Source: Bacteroidota bacterium (GTDB lineage: Bacteria > Bacteroidota > Bacteroidia > Bacteroidales > VadinHA17). From it: a stretch of 64,000 nt of DNA. The DNA lies in the NCBI GenBank assembly GCA_029547705.1, contig JAKPOU010000063.1, positions 124,001-188,000 of the forward strand, read 5' to 3'. A program made the translations under genes and the position numbers. The notes beneath the pieces were generated by a model. That model ran no database searches, was not told the origin of the DNA, and worked only from the letters and a program-made list of their open reading frames with translations. Below are positions 44,938 through 56,000 of the stretch, piece by piece; position 1 is the stretch's first letter, and each line of letters begins with the position of its first letter.

Positions 44938-45366
44938 ATGGCAAATTATCCTCTTCCGAAATTCCATTTCATGGTAGAATGGGGTGGCAACAAGATCGGA
45001 TTTACCGAAGTAACAGGGCTCGACATGCAGGTTGAAGCGATAGAATACCGTGAAGGTTCAAGCAAGACATATTCCAAGGTCAAGATGCCCGGCTTACACA
45101 AGTACAGTAACATTACTCTTAAGCGGGGCACTTTTGAAGGAGATACTGATTTCTATACCTGGATCAACACCATAAATCTCAATACTGTGGAACGCAGGGA
45201 TATAGTGATCAAACTGCTTAATGAAAAACACGAACCGGTAGTTACCTGGAGGGCAGTCAATGCCTTCCCGCTGAAAGTTCAGGCCAGTGACCTTAAAGCC
45301 GATGGCAACGAGGTGGCAATCGAAAGCATAGAAATCGCTCACGAAGGCCTCAGTATAGTGAAATAG
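44938..45366 (+). CDS. eCIS inner tube protein 1
   Basis: 142 aa, gp19-like tube protein (Pvc1/Afp1/Hcp-like fold). Typical features are the opening YPLPKFHFMVEWGGNKIGFTEVTGL, then EAIEYREGSSK, MPGLHKYSNITLKRGTFEGDTDFYTWI, and the final VAIESIEIAHEGL strand. It would form the hexameric-ring tube that is driven out when the sheath contracts and carries cargo in its lumen. A 50-base AT-rich leader precedes the start, longer than other gaps in the operon, which might allow separate high expression. Confidence 0.95.
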   Translation: MANYPLPKFHFMVEWGGNKIGFTEVTGLDMQVEAIEYREGSSKTYSKVKMPGLHKYSNITLKRGTFEGDTDFYTWINTINLNTVERRDIVIKLLNEKHEPVVTWRAVNAFPLKVQASDLKADGNEVAIESIEIAHEGLSIVK

Positions 45367-45407
45367 TGGCTTTCGCATAAAGATCCTACAGGTAAAAACT
45401 GCAAACT

Positions 45408-45869
45408 ATGGCTGACAGCAAATTACCTTCGGCAGGCGGTTATTATCCTCCTCTGGGATTTCACTTTAAAGTCGAATTTCAGGGAATAGGGAATGATAAT
45501 GACACACGCTTCCAGTCAGTTTCAGGCCTGAATATTGAATATGAGACCGAATCAATAAAAGAAGGCGGACAGAATCATTTTGAACATAAGCTGCCGGTCC
45601 GTTCAAAGTTTTCCGACCTTGTGCTGAAGCGCGGCATGCTGACCGATTCGGAAGTGATCGGATGGTGCAAAAAAGCCTTATTCGACAGGGAGATCACACC
45701 TGTTCAGGTTATCGTAATTCTTCTTAATCCTGAACATCAGCCTTTAAGGACCTGGAAGGTAAATAATGCCTGGCCGCGCAAATGGAACGTTAGTGATTTT
45801 AATGCCGGGGAGAACTCCATTGTGGTTGAAACCCTTGAGTTATGCTATAGCTATTTTACGGTGGAATAA
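45408..45869 (+). CDS. eCIS inner tube protein 2 (Pvc5/Afp5-like)
   Basis: 153 aa, a second gp19-like tube protein: GFHFKVEFQGIGNDNDTRFQSVSGLNIEYETESI, KLPVRSKFSDLVLKRGML and VVETLELCYSYF. It is related to, but clearly diverged from, the preceding tube protein. In Afp/PVC a second tube paralogue starts the tube above the hub, so a tube-initiation role is likely. It sits directly before the DUF5908 and hub-adaptor genes, as expected for that role. Confidence 0.93.
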   Translation: MADSKLPSAGGYYPPLGFHFKVEFQGIGNDNDTRFQSVSGLNIEYETESIKEGGQNHFEHKLPVRSKFSDLVLKRGMLTDSEVIGWCKKALFDREITPVQVIVILLNPEHQPLRTWKVNNAWPRKWNVSDFNAGENSIVVETLELCYSYFTVE

Positions 45870-45880
45870 CAGCGATTATA

Positions 45881-46054
45881 ATGCCGGTTCAGATTACAGA
45901 GTTGAATATCAGTGTGTCAGTAAATCAGCCGGGAGATCAGAAAAGTCCGGGAGCACAGACACAGAATCCTGATGATCAGGGTTCCGCTGAAAATATTGTG
46001 GATGAATGTGTGGAACAGATCATGAAGATACTGAATGACAAAAAAGAACGATGA
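45881..46054 (+). CDS. Small DUF5908-like eCIS protein (Pvc6/Afp6 position)
   Basis: A 57-aa frame beginning MPVQITELNISVSVN and ending EQIMKILNDKKER. The opening strand, a disordered Gln/Pro/Asp-rich middle and a C-terminal helix match DUF5908 proteins. The size and place match Afp6/Pvc6 between the second tube gene and the LysM adaptor. The stop overlaps the next ATG as ATGA, supporting translation. Its function is not established. Confidence 0.78.
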   Translation: MPVQITELNISVSVNQPGDQKSPGAQTQNPDDQGSAENIVDECVEQIMKILNDKKER

Positions 46055-46740
46055 TGGAAGACAGGGGTGAAATAAAGAAAATGTGGATCAGGTCATATAA
46101 TTCCGCAAAAATGGAGGATAAGGACTTTGCAGGGGAATTCTATGCCATGGTCAATCCTGAAAATTACACCATCGATCTGAAGATGGAAACAAAAGGAGGT
46201 CAGGGGCAGGGTACCAGCGGCAAGCAACAGAAGTTCTCTTTTAAGCAGCCCGAGGAGTTCACATTCGAGTTTTTATTTGACAATACCGGAATAATTGACG
46301 GGAAACCAAAGAAGGCAGGGATAGCAGACGATCTGAAAAAACTTCAGGATCTGGCTTTCAAGCTGGATGGTAAGGTGCATGAACCGCGTCATATTCATCT
46401 GATCTGGGGCACACTCGACTTTAAAGGCCGCATCACGGGTATGACCATTAATTATAAACTTTTCAATCCTGATGGTTCCCCGATCCGTGCCACTGTAAAA
46501 GTGACAATCAAGAAAAGCATTGAAGAGAAGGAGCGTACCGCGGAGGAGCGGAAAAGCTCACCCGACCTTACACACAGGAGAATAATAAGAAAGGGAGAGT
46601 CATTGCCCTGGTTGTGCAACATTATTTACGGTGATCCGAAATACTATATACAGGTCGCACGTGCCAATCATATTTCAGACTTCAGGAACATAAAGGAGGG
46701 CACAGAGATATTTTTCCCGGCATTTGCTAAAAATGAGTAA
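46051..46740 (+). CDS. eCIS LysM-containing hub adaptor (Pvc7/Afp7-like)
   Basis: 229 aa. The N-terminal CIS-tube-type domain (about 15-165: FYAMVNPENYTIDLKME, EEFTFEFLFDNTG, PRHIHLIWGTLDFKGRITGMTINY) is followed by a LysM repeat (about 175-226: RRIIRKGESLPWLCNIIYGD, ANHISDFRNIKEGTEIFFP). This fusion is standard for the gp53-like protein linking hub and tube in eCIS baseplates. The start overlaps the DUF5908 gene by 4 bases; ATG at 46054 is one codon further and equally possible. The stop overlaps the spike gene by 8 bases. Confidence 0.93.
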   Translation: MMEDRGEIKKMWIRSYNSAKMEDKDFAGEFYAMVNPENYTIDLKMETKGGQGQGTSGKQQKFSFKQPEEFTFEFLFDNTGIIDGKPKKAGIADDLKKLQDLAFKLDGKVHEPRHIHLIWGTLDFKGRITGMTINYKLFNPDGSPIRATVKVTIKKSIEEKERTAEERKSSPDLTHRRIIRKGESLPWLCNIIYGDPKYYIQVARANHISDFRNIKEGTEIFFPAFAKNE

Positions 46741-48481
46741 TGAACGTATCATACCGTCGGACCAGCCTAAATCGGTCTGCACATTCACAATACTGAGTGA
46801 TGGCAGCGCTGTGCCATCAGCCTGGCATGTGCTGAGCATTGTGGTATATAAGGAGGTTAATCGTATTCCATCGGCAACAATAATTCTGATTGACGGTGAT
46901 GTTGCAACCGAAACCTTTGAAATAAGTAACTCCGATGATTTCAAGCCCGGCAGGAAGATTGAGATAAAAGCGGGATGGGTAAGTAATGAAGAGACCATTT
47001 TCAAAGGTATGGTTGTTAAGCAGAACATAAAAGTAAGGAAAAGCAATTCTGTATTAATGGTGGAATGCCGTGATGAGGCGATGAAGATGACTATCGCTCC
47101 TAAGAGTAAGTATTTCAATGACAAAAAGGACAGCGAGATCTTTGAAGAAATAATCAACGACTATGGTCTGACAGCGGATGTTGAAGCAACCACTCTTCAG
47201 CACAGGGAACTGGTCCAGTACAACAGCACCGACTGGGATTTCATGTTATGCCGTGCCGATGTCAATGGAAAGCTTGTGATTGCCGACGACGGGAAAATAA
47301 CAATTAAAAAGCCTGATGTAAGTGCAACCCCGGAACTCACGGTGCAATACGGATCAACAGTACTTGACCTTGACGCTGAAATTGATGCCAGGCTTCAGCT
47401 GCCGGGAGTAAAAGCAGCCGCCTGGAACTATACCGATCAGGAACTGATTGATACCGTTGAAGGATCTGAACCCCCTGTTCCCGCTGCTGGTAACCTCTCT
47501 CCCGATGATCTCAAAATTGCTTCTTCACCCGGTTCTCCTGTGATGATACACAGCGGCAGGATTACCGAGGCGGAATTACAGCAATGGGCTGATGCGCGTC
47601 TTCAGAAAAACCGCCTGGCAAAAATAAGGGGAAGAGTAAAGGTTGAAGGTTATGCAAAGATCAAACCGGGTAAGATACTGCAGCTTAACGGTGTGGGAAC
47701 ACGTTTTGAAGGCAGGCTTATAGTGTCCGGGATAAGACATCAGATCGAGAATGGTAACTGGACCACCAATATACAGTTTGGCACCAGCAGCGAGCGGTTT
47801 GCAGAGACTTTTAATGTACAGCAGCCCCTGGCGGGTGGAATGCTCCCTGCGATCCGCGGATTACAGACCGGAATAGTGACCAGGCTGGAAGATGATCCCG
47901 ATGGAGAGGACCGTATTAAGGTCCGGCTACCGGTTATCCATAAAAGTGAAGAAGGTATCTGGTGCCGTGTTGCTTCTCCCGATGCCGGAAAAGAACGTGG
48001 TCTCTTTTTCCGTCCCGAGATAGGCGATGAAGTCATTGTCGGCTTCATTGATGAGGACCCGAGGCATGCTGTGGTGCTTGGTATGCTGAACAGCAGCAAG
48101 CTGCCGGCTCATACACAGGCGAAAGATACCAATCACCTGAAAGGGTATGTATCCCGGGAAAAGATTAAGTTGATGTTCGATGATGAGAAGAAAGTGATAA
48201 CAATGGAAACACCGGGTGGTAATAAGATCGTAATCTCTGATGAGGACAAAGGCATAACACTGACCGATCAGAATGGAAATAAAATAGTCATGAACAATGA
48301 CGGGATATCGGTGGAGAGTGCAAAAAACATGTCGCTGAAAGCTTCAAATGACCTGAAAGCTGAAGGTCTGAATGCCGAGATCAAAGCCAGCGCGCAGATA
48401 AAAGTGAAAGGAGAGGCCGGTGCGGAATATGCTTCAGGCGGTAATACCAGCGTGAAAGGATCTGTTGTGAATATTAACTGA
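46733..48481 (+). CDS. eCIS VgrG-like spike protein (Pvc8/Afp8-like)
   Basis: 582 aa from ATG 46733 (MSNERIIPSD); an in-frame ATG at 46724 adds three residues. The N-terminal two-thirds is gp27/phage GPD-like (about 30-365). An OB-fold gp5-like domain follows (about 380-465: GIVTRLEDDPDGEDRIKVRLPV, GLFFRPEIGDEVIVGFIDED). The C-terminal needle (about 480-582) has short beta repeats with VITMETPGGNKI and a Lys/Ala-rich tail. It forms the trimeric spike on which the PAAR tip sits. It is followed 21 bases later by the PAAR gene. Confidence 0.95.
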   Translation: MSNERIIPSDQPKSVCTFTILSDGSAVPSAWHVLSIVVYKEVNRIPSATIILIDGDVATETFEISNSDDFKPGRKIEIKAGWVSNEETIFKGMVVKQNIKVRKSNSVLMVECRDEAMKMTIAPKSKYFNDKKDSEIFEEIINDYGLTADVEATTLQHRELVQYNSTDWDFMLCRADVNGKLVIADDGKITIKKPDVSATPELTVQYGSTVLDLDAEIDARLQLPGVKAAAWNYTDQELIDTVEGSEPPVPAAGNLSPDDLKIASSPGSPVMIHSGRITEAELQQWADARLQKNRLAKIRGRVKVEGYAKIKPGKILQLNGVGTRFEGRLIVSGIRHQIENGNWTTNIQFGTSSERFAETFNVQQPLAGGMLPAIRGLQTGIVTRLEDDPDGEDRIKVRLPVIHKSEEGIWCRVASPDAGKERGLFFRPEIGDEVIVGFIDEDPRHAVVLGMLNSSKLPAHTQAKDTNHLKGYVSREKIKLMFDDEKKVITMETPGGNKIVISDEDKGITLTDQNGNKIVMNNDGISVESAKNMSLKASNDLKAEGLNAEIKASAQIKVKGEAGAEYASGGNTSVKGSVVNIN

Positions 48482-48502
48482 TACATAAATCCGGATTGCA
48501 AT

Positions 48503-48796
48503 ATGGCATCTGCAGCCAGAGTCGGAGATATGCACACATGCCCGATGGTATTGCCGGGACCTGTGCCACATGTCGGAGGGCCTGTTCTGCCCCCGGGAAC
48601 GCCAACTGTGATGATCGCCGGTATGCCGGCTGCTACCGTAGGTGATATGTGTACCTGCACCGGTCCTCCGGATTCAATAGTCAAGGGATCGGCAACTGTG
48701 ATGATAGGAGGAAAACCGGCCGCCCGTATGGGTGACAGCACTGCACACGGAGGAGTTATTATCGCCGGAGCCCCCACTGTTAATATAGGAGGTTGA
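48503..48796 (+). CDS. eCIS PAAR-type spike tip (Pvc10/Afp10-like)
   Basis: 97 aa with two PAAR-like repeats: ASAARVGDMHTCP...GTPTVMIAGMPAATVGD and CTCTGPPDSIVKGSATVMIGGKPAARMGDSTAHGG. Cys and His residues (HTC, CTC, AHG) can bind the metal ion at the cone tip. It sharpens the VgrG spike and may carry effectors. No toxin domain is fused, so it is a bare tip. Confidence 0.95.
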   Translation: MASAARVGDMHTCPMVLPGPVPHVGGPVLPPGTPTVMIAGMPAATVGDMCTCTGPPDSIVKGSATVMIGGKPAARMGDSTAHGGVIIAGAPTVNIGG

Positions 48797-48800
48797 AATT

Positions 48801-49238
48801 ATGGATGAATCATCAGATGACAGGAATTTCCTGGGTAGAGGCTGGAGTTTCCCCCCTCAGTTCGACCCTGTGTCCAAAACCGTAATTATGACTGAGGAGG
48901 CTGAGGATATTAATAACAGTCTTTCAATACTATTGTCGACAATAGTGGGTGAACGCGTCATGGATATGAGCTATGGCTGTAATCTGGAGGATATGGTATT
49001 TGAAACTCTCGATACATCAGTGATAACTTATCTCAAAAGCAAAATAACGAAGGCTATTTTGTTCTATGAGGCCAGGATTGAGATTGAAAAGATAGAGATC
49101 AATACAACCGGAATCCCCGAAGGAGTGATCCTGATAGAAATCGATTATATCATCAGCGCGACCAACAGCCGTTTTAACTTCGTATATCCGTTCTGGCGGC
49201 AGGAAGGGACAGAATTATCATCATTATTAAAAATCTGA
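48801..49238 (+). CDS. eCIS baseplate wedge protein gp25-like (Pvc9/Afp9)
   Basis: 145 aa. GPW/gp25 features are LGRGWSFPPQF at the start, EEAEDINNSLSILLSTIVGERVMDMSYGC (the conserved EPR-like core region in this lineage) and ITKAILFYEARIEIEKIEI. In contractile systems this protein nucleates the sheath on the baseplate. It is 4 bases after the PAAR gene and 13 bases before the first J-like gene. In Afp/PVC the gp25 gene comes before PAAR, so the order of the two is swapped here. Confidence 0.93.
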   Translation: MDESSDDRNFLGRGWSFPPQFDPVSKTVIMTEEAEDINNSLSILLSTIVGERVMDMSYGCNLEDMVFETLDTSVITYLKSKITKAILFYEARIEIEKIEINTTGIPEGVILIEIDYIISATNSRFNFVYPFWRQEGTELSSLLKI

Positions 49239-49251
49239 GAATTGTATCTAA

Positions 49252-52200
49252 ATGGCAGATTGTTCAAAAAATAAAAATCCCCTGATTCGCAGCGGTATAA
49301 ACCAGAGTCAGCGTATCCTCCGGGAACTTGACGGGAAATTCATTCTGCCTGACGGGAAAGGCTTCAAAGAATGGCTTGTTTATGCAAGAGACCTGGCATC
49401 TCATATAAAATTCTATAACACAGGCAATAAAGAGGATGGCGACTGGCAACCATTTTTTAACACCGACGTTTCGGCTGTACTCGCTCTTATTGCCATCCAG
49501 GATGTCAATGACTATAAGGACAGGATCCGTTTATTGATTGATTCAATCTCATCTAAGGAACTTCAGGGAAACGCACCTGAACTGCGAAGGCATTTCGGGC
49601 TTCTTTTCAGCGCAATATTTTCGCTTAGCAGCAGAATGGATTATTTCACAGAGATAATTCCCGATGACATAACTCTTAAGCGCACCATATCAAACCTGAT
49701 CCTTACAAAACTGGCCCGGGTATTAAAACGGTTTATAGGCTATTACAAAGCTGCTGAGGCTTTCTATACACCGCCTCTCATTTCTGACAGTGAAATCAGT
49801 GACTGGACCATACTCGGATTTAAACAGGTCAAAGTATCAGAGGCCGTGTCGCTTGTCAGAAAATTATCTGAAAGATGGATCTACAGGCCATTAACTGCTG
49901 TAAACTATAACGACTTCTACGATGAGATCCCTGTTGATGAAAAGATCTATGACCATCCTCTTCCTGTAGTAAATGATCCGGACCTCTGGAAATTGCTCAA
50001 CCATGCTGCCAGCCATAATCTTTTTTCCTCCGTATTTTCAGAATATCTCTCTGTTTATGCCAGAATTGTGAGTGATGCAGAGTCACAGCTGATAAAGACC
50101 ATAACCGGACATAATAATCATGAACCTCATTATGCGCTTTACCTTTCATTCCTGCATCTTTTCAGGCTGGCTCAAAACGGACTGAACACTTATACCAGGC
50201 GTCATCTTGATTTTTATTATAAAGAGATTCTGAGGCTGGCTGAGAAAAAAAGTGAGCCAAACCATGTGTTTCTGATCTTTGAACCTGCCCGAACCGTAAA
50301 TGAACATCTGATCAAAAAGGGAACCGCATTCAGGGCAGGAAAAGACAATGAGGGGAAAGAGATTTTTTACAATACCGATGAGGATATAATCATAAACAGA
50401 TCGGCAGTCGGCAGGTTGTGCTCTTTCTATAAGGAAACATCAACTGAAGGCAGCAATCCGTTCAGGGGAATGTTATTCGCTTCACCGGAAGCAAACTCTG
50501 CAGACGGTGCGGGTGCCAAACTTACCAGCTTATCGGGTGACTGGCACCCGTTTGCAAACAGGATATTTTCGGAAGGAATATTATCGGACATCAATATGCC
50601 CGGAGCTAATGTGGGATTCGCCCTGGCATCACATTACCTCTTCCTAAAGGAAGGTACAAGGAAGATCACAATTACCATTCATGGCAGTTCACTCCGGTCC
50701 CTGTCAGATACAGAGTTCCTTTGTTTACTCACCACGGAGAAGAAATGGCTTGAAAAGAGCGATATATCTGTAGCAGCAACATCAACCCGAGCCACCATTA
50801 CCATAAATATCAATCCTTCCGACCCTCCTGTTACAGCATATGTTAAAAAGGTGCATCTCGATCAGTTTAATAATATCGATACACCGGTTGTTAAGTTCAT
50901 TTTAAAGAACATTAGCGGGAAGAACCAGTATGACACACTGAAGGATATGCTCATAACTCATGTCGACCTGAAAGTAACTGTTGGTGATCTGAATAAATAC
51001 AACCAGAAGGGCCTTAAAGAATTGTTTGTATCCACTGATTCGGGAACTGTCGATCCTTCAAAACCGTTCATTCCTTTTGGTCAGAATCCAAAGGCCGGTA
51101 CCGGGCTGGTGATTGGTAATAAGGAGGTTTTCAGCAAGAAAGGGGCTAAGATGACCCTGTCGGTAAAATGGGCTGAGATGGATCAGACAATACAGGATAT
51201 GGATTATAATCTGACCGACATTTTCTTTCCGACTGCACAGCTGAAATTTCTGAACAACGGAATATGGACGAACTGGGACCAGTACAGTCTTCTGAATAAA
51301 GAGCATCACTCGGCTGAACGGGGTGAAGTAGAACTATTCTGGGGTAAGAATTCGATTATGATCCCCGATACCTATCTGCCTTCATTTAAAGCCACAATAC
51401 CTGATGAATGCATAACCGATTACAGGGATGATTACGTTCAGTATGGCATTTCAAGTCAGCGGGGATTTTTCAGACTTGAACTCAACTCCGATTTTCAGTT
51501 AGATAAATATTTTTCTGATCTGCAGATCTTCCTGATAGAACTTGCCAATAAGACACCTCAGGCCGACAGGACGGTGAAAACCCAGCCGGTAAAACCTTAC
51601 ATACCTAAGATACAATCGGTTTTCTTAAGTTATGAGGCCGAAACCACGATAAGGTTTTCATCACCCGGGGAAAATCCTTCCAGTTTCATACACATCTATC
51701 CATTTGGCTATGAGAGGATTGACAGCAGCAATGTTCCCCTTAACATGGTGAACCTTATGCCGCAATTCATTCACCGCGAAGACAATATACCGGTTCACAA
51801 CATAGCTGAATTTTATATAGGACTGAAAGATGTTGTTCCGGAGCAAAGGGTTTCCATACTTTTTCAGTTACTTGATGGTTCGACAAATCCGCTTCAGAGC
51901 AAACCGGCAGAGCATGTATTCTGGAGTTATCTGAGCAATGACGGGTGGATAGACTTTGATAAAAATGAAATTGCCGACAACACACGTCAGCTTATCTCGA
52001 CAGGCACAATAAACTTTCCGTTTACCGGCAACGCTACCAGCGGGAACACCATATTGCCGTCAGGTTATTACTGGATAAAGGCCGGCATCAAAGAATTCCC
52101 CGGGCAGGTTTGCAGGATTGTTGATGTGAGGGCCCAGGCTGTAAGGGCAACCTTTTGCGACAGGAATAATTCAGAGGATTTTTTAAAGCAGCCTCTTGGT

Positions 52201-53010
52201 CCCGAAACCATAAAAAAGTTTGCCGAGCCTGATGTGTCAGTTAAGAAAGTTGAACAGCCATATTCCTCATTCGGAGGAAGATATAAGGAAGATCCGGTAA
52301 GCTTTTATACCCGTGCGAGTGAACGGTTACGGCATAAGAACCGTGCGATAACGATCCGCGATTTTGAACAGCTGATACTGGAGGCATTCCCCGATATTCA
52401 TAAGGTTAAATGTCTGAATCATACAAAACTAGATCTGCAGGTGATACCTGCCGTTTATAATGAACTGGCTCCCGGGCATGTTACCATTATCACCATTCCC
52501 GATCTCCGCCAGAAGAATGCCATTGATCCTCTCAGGCCCTATACAAGCCGTGGCCGACTGAATGAGATAAGAGATTATCTCAAAAAGATCAGCAACTGCA
52601 ATGTCAGTCTGTATGTGGAGAATCCGGCCTTTGAGGAGGTAAGGATCAAAGCCGATATTGTCCTCACCGGCGATGCATCGGGCAATAACACTTTCTATGC
52701 CGGACTTCTGAAGCAGGAACTTGTGGAATTCCTTACTCCCTGGGCGTATAAGACAGGTTCTGACATAGAGTTCGGCGGTAAGATCACAAAGAGCGATATC
52801 ATAAATTTTATCGAGGAGAGAAGTTATGTCGATTTTATTCTCGATCTTAAAATGTATCAGGGCACTTCATCCGCCTCACAGGCGGGTGGCGATATGGAAG
52901 AAATAATTGCCTCCACTGCAAGGTCCATTCTTGTCAGCGCTCCGGCAAGCAGCCATTTCATTAACATTCTGCCAAACCCAAAAACAAATGACAACAATGA
53001 ATGGAAATGA
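49252..53010 (+). CDS. eCIS baseplate J-like protein (Pvc11/Afp11-like, gp6)
   Basis: 1252 aa. The large N-terminal helical part (about 1-330) has no motif I can name. The middle (about 340-900) is beta-rich. The C-terminal segment (about 1020-1190) has the baseplate-J look: SFYTRASERLRHKNRAITIRDFEQLILEAFPDIHKVKCLNH, then VIPAVYNELAPGHVTIITIPDL and RLNEIRDYLKKIS. It forms the baseplate wedge with the next protein. Its 3' end overlaps the following gene by 23 bases. Length exceeds Afp11 of about 1000 aa. Confidence 0.9.
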   Translation: MADCSKNKNPLIRSGINQSQRILRELDGKFILPDGKGFKEWLVYARDLASHIKFYNTGNKEDGDWQPFFNTDVSAVLALIAIQDVNDYKDRIRLLIDSISSKELQGNAPELRRHFGLLFSAIFSLSSRMDYFTEIIPDDITLKRTISNLILTKLARVLKRFIGYYKAAEAFYTPPLISDSEISDWTILGFKQVKVSEAVSLVRKLSERWIYRPLTAVNYNDFYDEIPVDEKIYDHPLPVVNDPDLWKLLNHAASHNLFSSVFSEYLSVYARIVSDAESQLIKTITGHNNHEPHYALYLSFLHLFRLAQNGLNTYTRRHLDFYYKEILRLAEKKSEPNHVFLIFEPARTVNEHLIKKGTAFRAGKDNEGKEIFYNTDEDIIINRSAVGRLCSFYKETSTEGSNPFRGMLFASPEANSADGAGAKLTSLSGDWHPFANRIFSEGILSDINMPGANVGFALASHYLFLKEGTRKITITIHGSSLRSLSDTEFLCLLTTEKKWLEKSDISVAATSTRATITININPSDPPVTAYVKKVHLDQFNNIDTPVVKFILKNISGKNQYDTLKDMLITHVDLKVTVGDLNKYNQKGLKELFVSTDSGTVDPSKPFIPFGQNPKAGTGLVIGNKEVFSKKGAKMTLSVKWAEMDQTIQDMDYNLTDIFFPTAQLKFLNNGIWTNWDQYSLLNKEHHSAERGEVELFWGKNSIMIPDTYLPSFKATIPDECITDYRDDYVQYGISSQRGFFRLELNSDFQLDKYFSDLQIFLIELANKTPQADRTVKTQPVKPYIPKIQSVFLSYEAETTIRFSSPGENPSSFIHIYPFGYERIDSSNVPLNMVNLMPQFIHREDNIPVHNIAEFYIGLKDVVPEQRVSILFQLLDGSTNPLQSKPAEHVFWSYLSNDGWIDFDKNEIADNTRQLISTGTINFPFTGNATSGNTILPSGYYWIKAGIKEFPGQVCRIVDVRAQAVRATFCDRNNSEDFLKQPLGPETIKKFAEPDVSVKKVEQPYSSFGGRYKEDPVSFYTRASERLRHKNRAITIRDFEQLILEAFPDIHKVKCLNHTKLDLQVIPAVYNELAPGHVTIITIPDLRQKNAIDPLRPYTSRGRLNEIRDYLKKISNCNVSLYVENPAFEEVRIKADIVLTGDASGNNTFYAGLLKQELVEFLTPWAYKTGSDIEFGGKITKSDIINFIEERSYVDFILDLKMYQGTSSASQAGGDMEEIIASTARSILVSAPASSHFINILPNPKTNDNNEWK

Positions 53011-56000
53011 CCATATTACCATTTCAAAGGACAATCTTCTGCCTCAATCCCAGGATTATTATTTTTTAAGAAGGGAAGGGCTGAAGCTCATTGAACAACT
53101 GGGAAGCAGGATATGGACCGATTACAATATTCATGATCCCGGTATTACCATCCTGGAAGTATTATGCTATGCAATAACTGATCTTTCATACCGGTCGTCG
53201 TTCAGCGTAAAAGACCTGATTGCAGAGGAAAAGCCCGGAATGTTCAATCCGGAGACACAGGCATTTTTTTCTGCACGTGAAATACTTACCACCGCACCGT
53301 GGACTACAAATGATTACCGCAAGATACTTATCGACCTGGAGGAGATACGGAATGCCTGGATAAAGTGTAATGAATGCAGTTGTGGTCCCGATATTTATGT
53401 GAACTGTAAAAAGAGCGAACTGACTTTTAAGAAAACTGATATTAACAAAGCCTTTATAAGTGAGGTGGTTCCGAAAGGTATATATAATGTTCTTCTTGAG
53501 CTTGACAGGGATGAACAATATGGTGACCTGAATACCGGTAAGGTGTCAGTTTCATACAGCCACCTCGTAGATGGTAATCCTGAAACACTGTACCTTGAGG
53601 TACGATTCCCATCGGGACAGGAACTTAACAGGCTTCAGAAAACAGATGCCAACCTTGAACTTTTCAGACATCCTGAAAGCAGGGTAAGTAATGTTGAAGT
53701 AAAACTTATATCAGATAAAAAGAATGATTCTGCCGATATCGAGGAAAGCAGAGTGATAACGGCTTTAAGAAGTGTCATGTATGCAAGCTTTGAAATATCG
53801 TTTGATGAGTTCCTGACCACTCCCGGCATTGCCAAAACACGGAAAGTGACATTCAGGGATGTGCCTTTCAGGTTTTTACTGCTTAAAAGCGAGATCAGGT
53901 ATGAGATGGTTCTACAGGATATCAGGGATATCCTGAAGGATAAAACCGAGTCGGGTATCGCAGCCAGGTATATGCTAAAGACCCGGCTGGCTGACGAAGC
54001 TGTCGGGAAAGCTTTAAAAGTATTGAACAGTCACAGGAACATCACGGAAGATTTCTGCTGTGTTGAGGAGGTTGAAATTGAAGAGGTGGGGGTCTGTGCA
54101 GATATTGATCTGACACCTGAAGCAGATATCGAAGAGGTGCTGGCCGAAATATATTACCGGATTGAAGAATATTTCAATCCGACAATACAATTTAAAACTC
54201 TGGCCGCATTGCTTGAATCAAAAACTGTTGATGAGATATTTGACGGGCCTAAGCTTTTGCATGGATTTATTGAAGATAATGATCTGGAAAAGAACGTATT
54301 AAACAGAACTCTCTATTCTTCGGATATTATCAATATCATAATGGATATCCCCGGCGTGATCAGCGTGCGGAATTTTGTACTTATAAGATTCGACAAGGAG
54401 GGGAAGAATGCCGGCCCCGATCCCTGGAAGCTTAAAGTTTCAGAAAATCATTTACCCAGGTTATATATTGAGGGTTCAAAGCTTCTTGTTTTCAAGAACG
54501 GACTGCCTTTTCTTCCCGATACATCCGAACTGCTGGACACTATTAAGGTTATAAGCAGCCGAAGCACCATGCCAAAGCTGAAAGATCATGACCTTGACCT
54601 TGATATCCCTGAAGGTACATACTACCCGATGAAAGATTATAAACCTGTACAGAATTCCCTTCCACTCGTCTACGGTACCGGTTACGAAAGTCTGCCCCCC
54701 CGGGCAGATGATCTGAGAAGAGCCCAGGCAAAACAACTGAAATCATATCTTACATTTTTCGAACAACTCCTGGTAAACTATCTTGGTCAGCTGGCTAACC
54801 TGAAACATCTCTTTTCTGTTGACAACAGTATAAAACAGACATACTTCCCTGTCTTTCTGGGTGCTGATCTCCTGAAGAACGATCTTTATAATGATTTTAC
54901 CACTGAATTCTACAGAGATTTTGATGCGGCCGGTCTTACTGAGATGACTGAGAGCAGGGATCTCTTCCTGAACCGCAGAAATAAATTTCTTGATCAGCTT
55001 TTGTCCCGTTTCAACGAAAGCTTTTCTGAATACGCTCTGCTTCTGTATTCGTACAAGATTCAAAAAAAGATCGCATCGGAAAATCTCATTACTTCAAAAA
55101 TCGCATTCCTGAAACAGTTCCCGTGGCAGAGTGCAAACAAAGCACAGGGCTTTGATCATACCGTGGGAGATTATATTTGTCTCAATAAGGACCTGAGCGG
55201 TATTCATAACCGCATAAGCGCTCTGCTGGGAATACAGAACTCACTGAACTATTTTGACTTTGTGATCTCAAAAACAGGAGATGGTAATTACAGATCGTCA
55301 CTTAAGCTCCGCGACAATGATGATAAAGTATTGCTTAAACTGGCAGACACTTCTGAAGATAAAGACCGTGACATTATTGTAAAGCAGCTTAACCTGAATA
55401 TGTCACGTATTTTAAATCTGGTTATCGGCAAGTCAAATTACAGGATTAAACCTTCCTCGGGGAAATACATCATTGAGCTGGGAGTACCTGGTATTGCAAT
55501 ATCCGGAGAAAAATTTGACAATCAAACTGATGCAACTGCCGCAATTGACAGGATTGTTGATTTCTGCAAGCTCAATCTGAGCGATGAAAGATTTATTATT
55601 GTTGAGCATATACTTTTACGTCCACATGTAAAAGGTGATCCGCTGTTACCGGTATGTGTTGACAATAATTGTGATTTCTGCGGTGAAGAAGATCCTTATT
55701 CATATAAAGTGACATTTGTTTTTGACGGTGAATCTGAACTTCCTGCAAAACATTTCAACTTCAGAAAGTTCGCTGAAAAGACTATCCGGAACGAACTTCC
55801 CGCACATGTTATGGCCAAGATCTGCTGGGTTAAACATGATGTCTTCCTGGCTTTTGAAGAAGCTTATTGTGAATGGTTAAGTGCAACATCATCAACCAGA
55901 TCCCTTAAGCTCGAAAAGCTGGTCAGTATATTCGAAACACTTAAAAGCATATATCCTTCTCCTACTCTGCACGATTGCATCGACGGTAATGATGAGAACC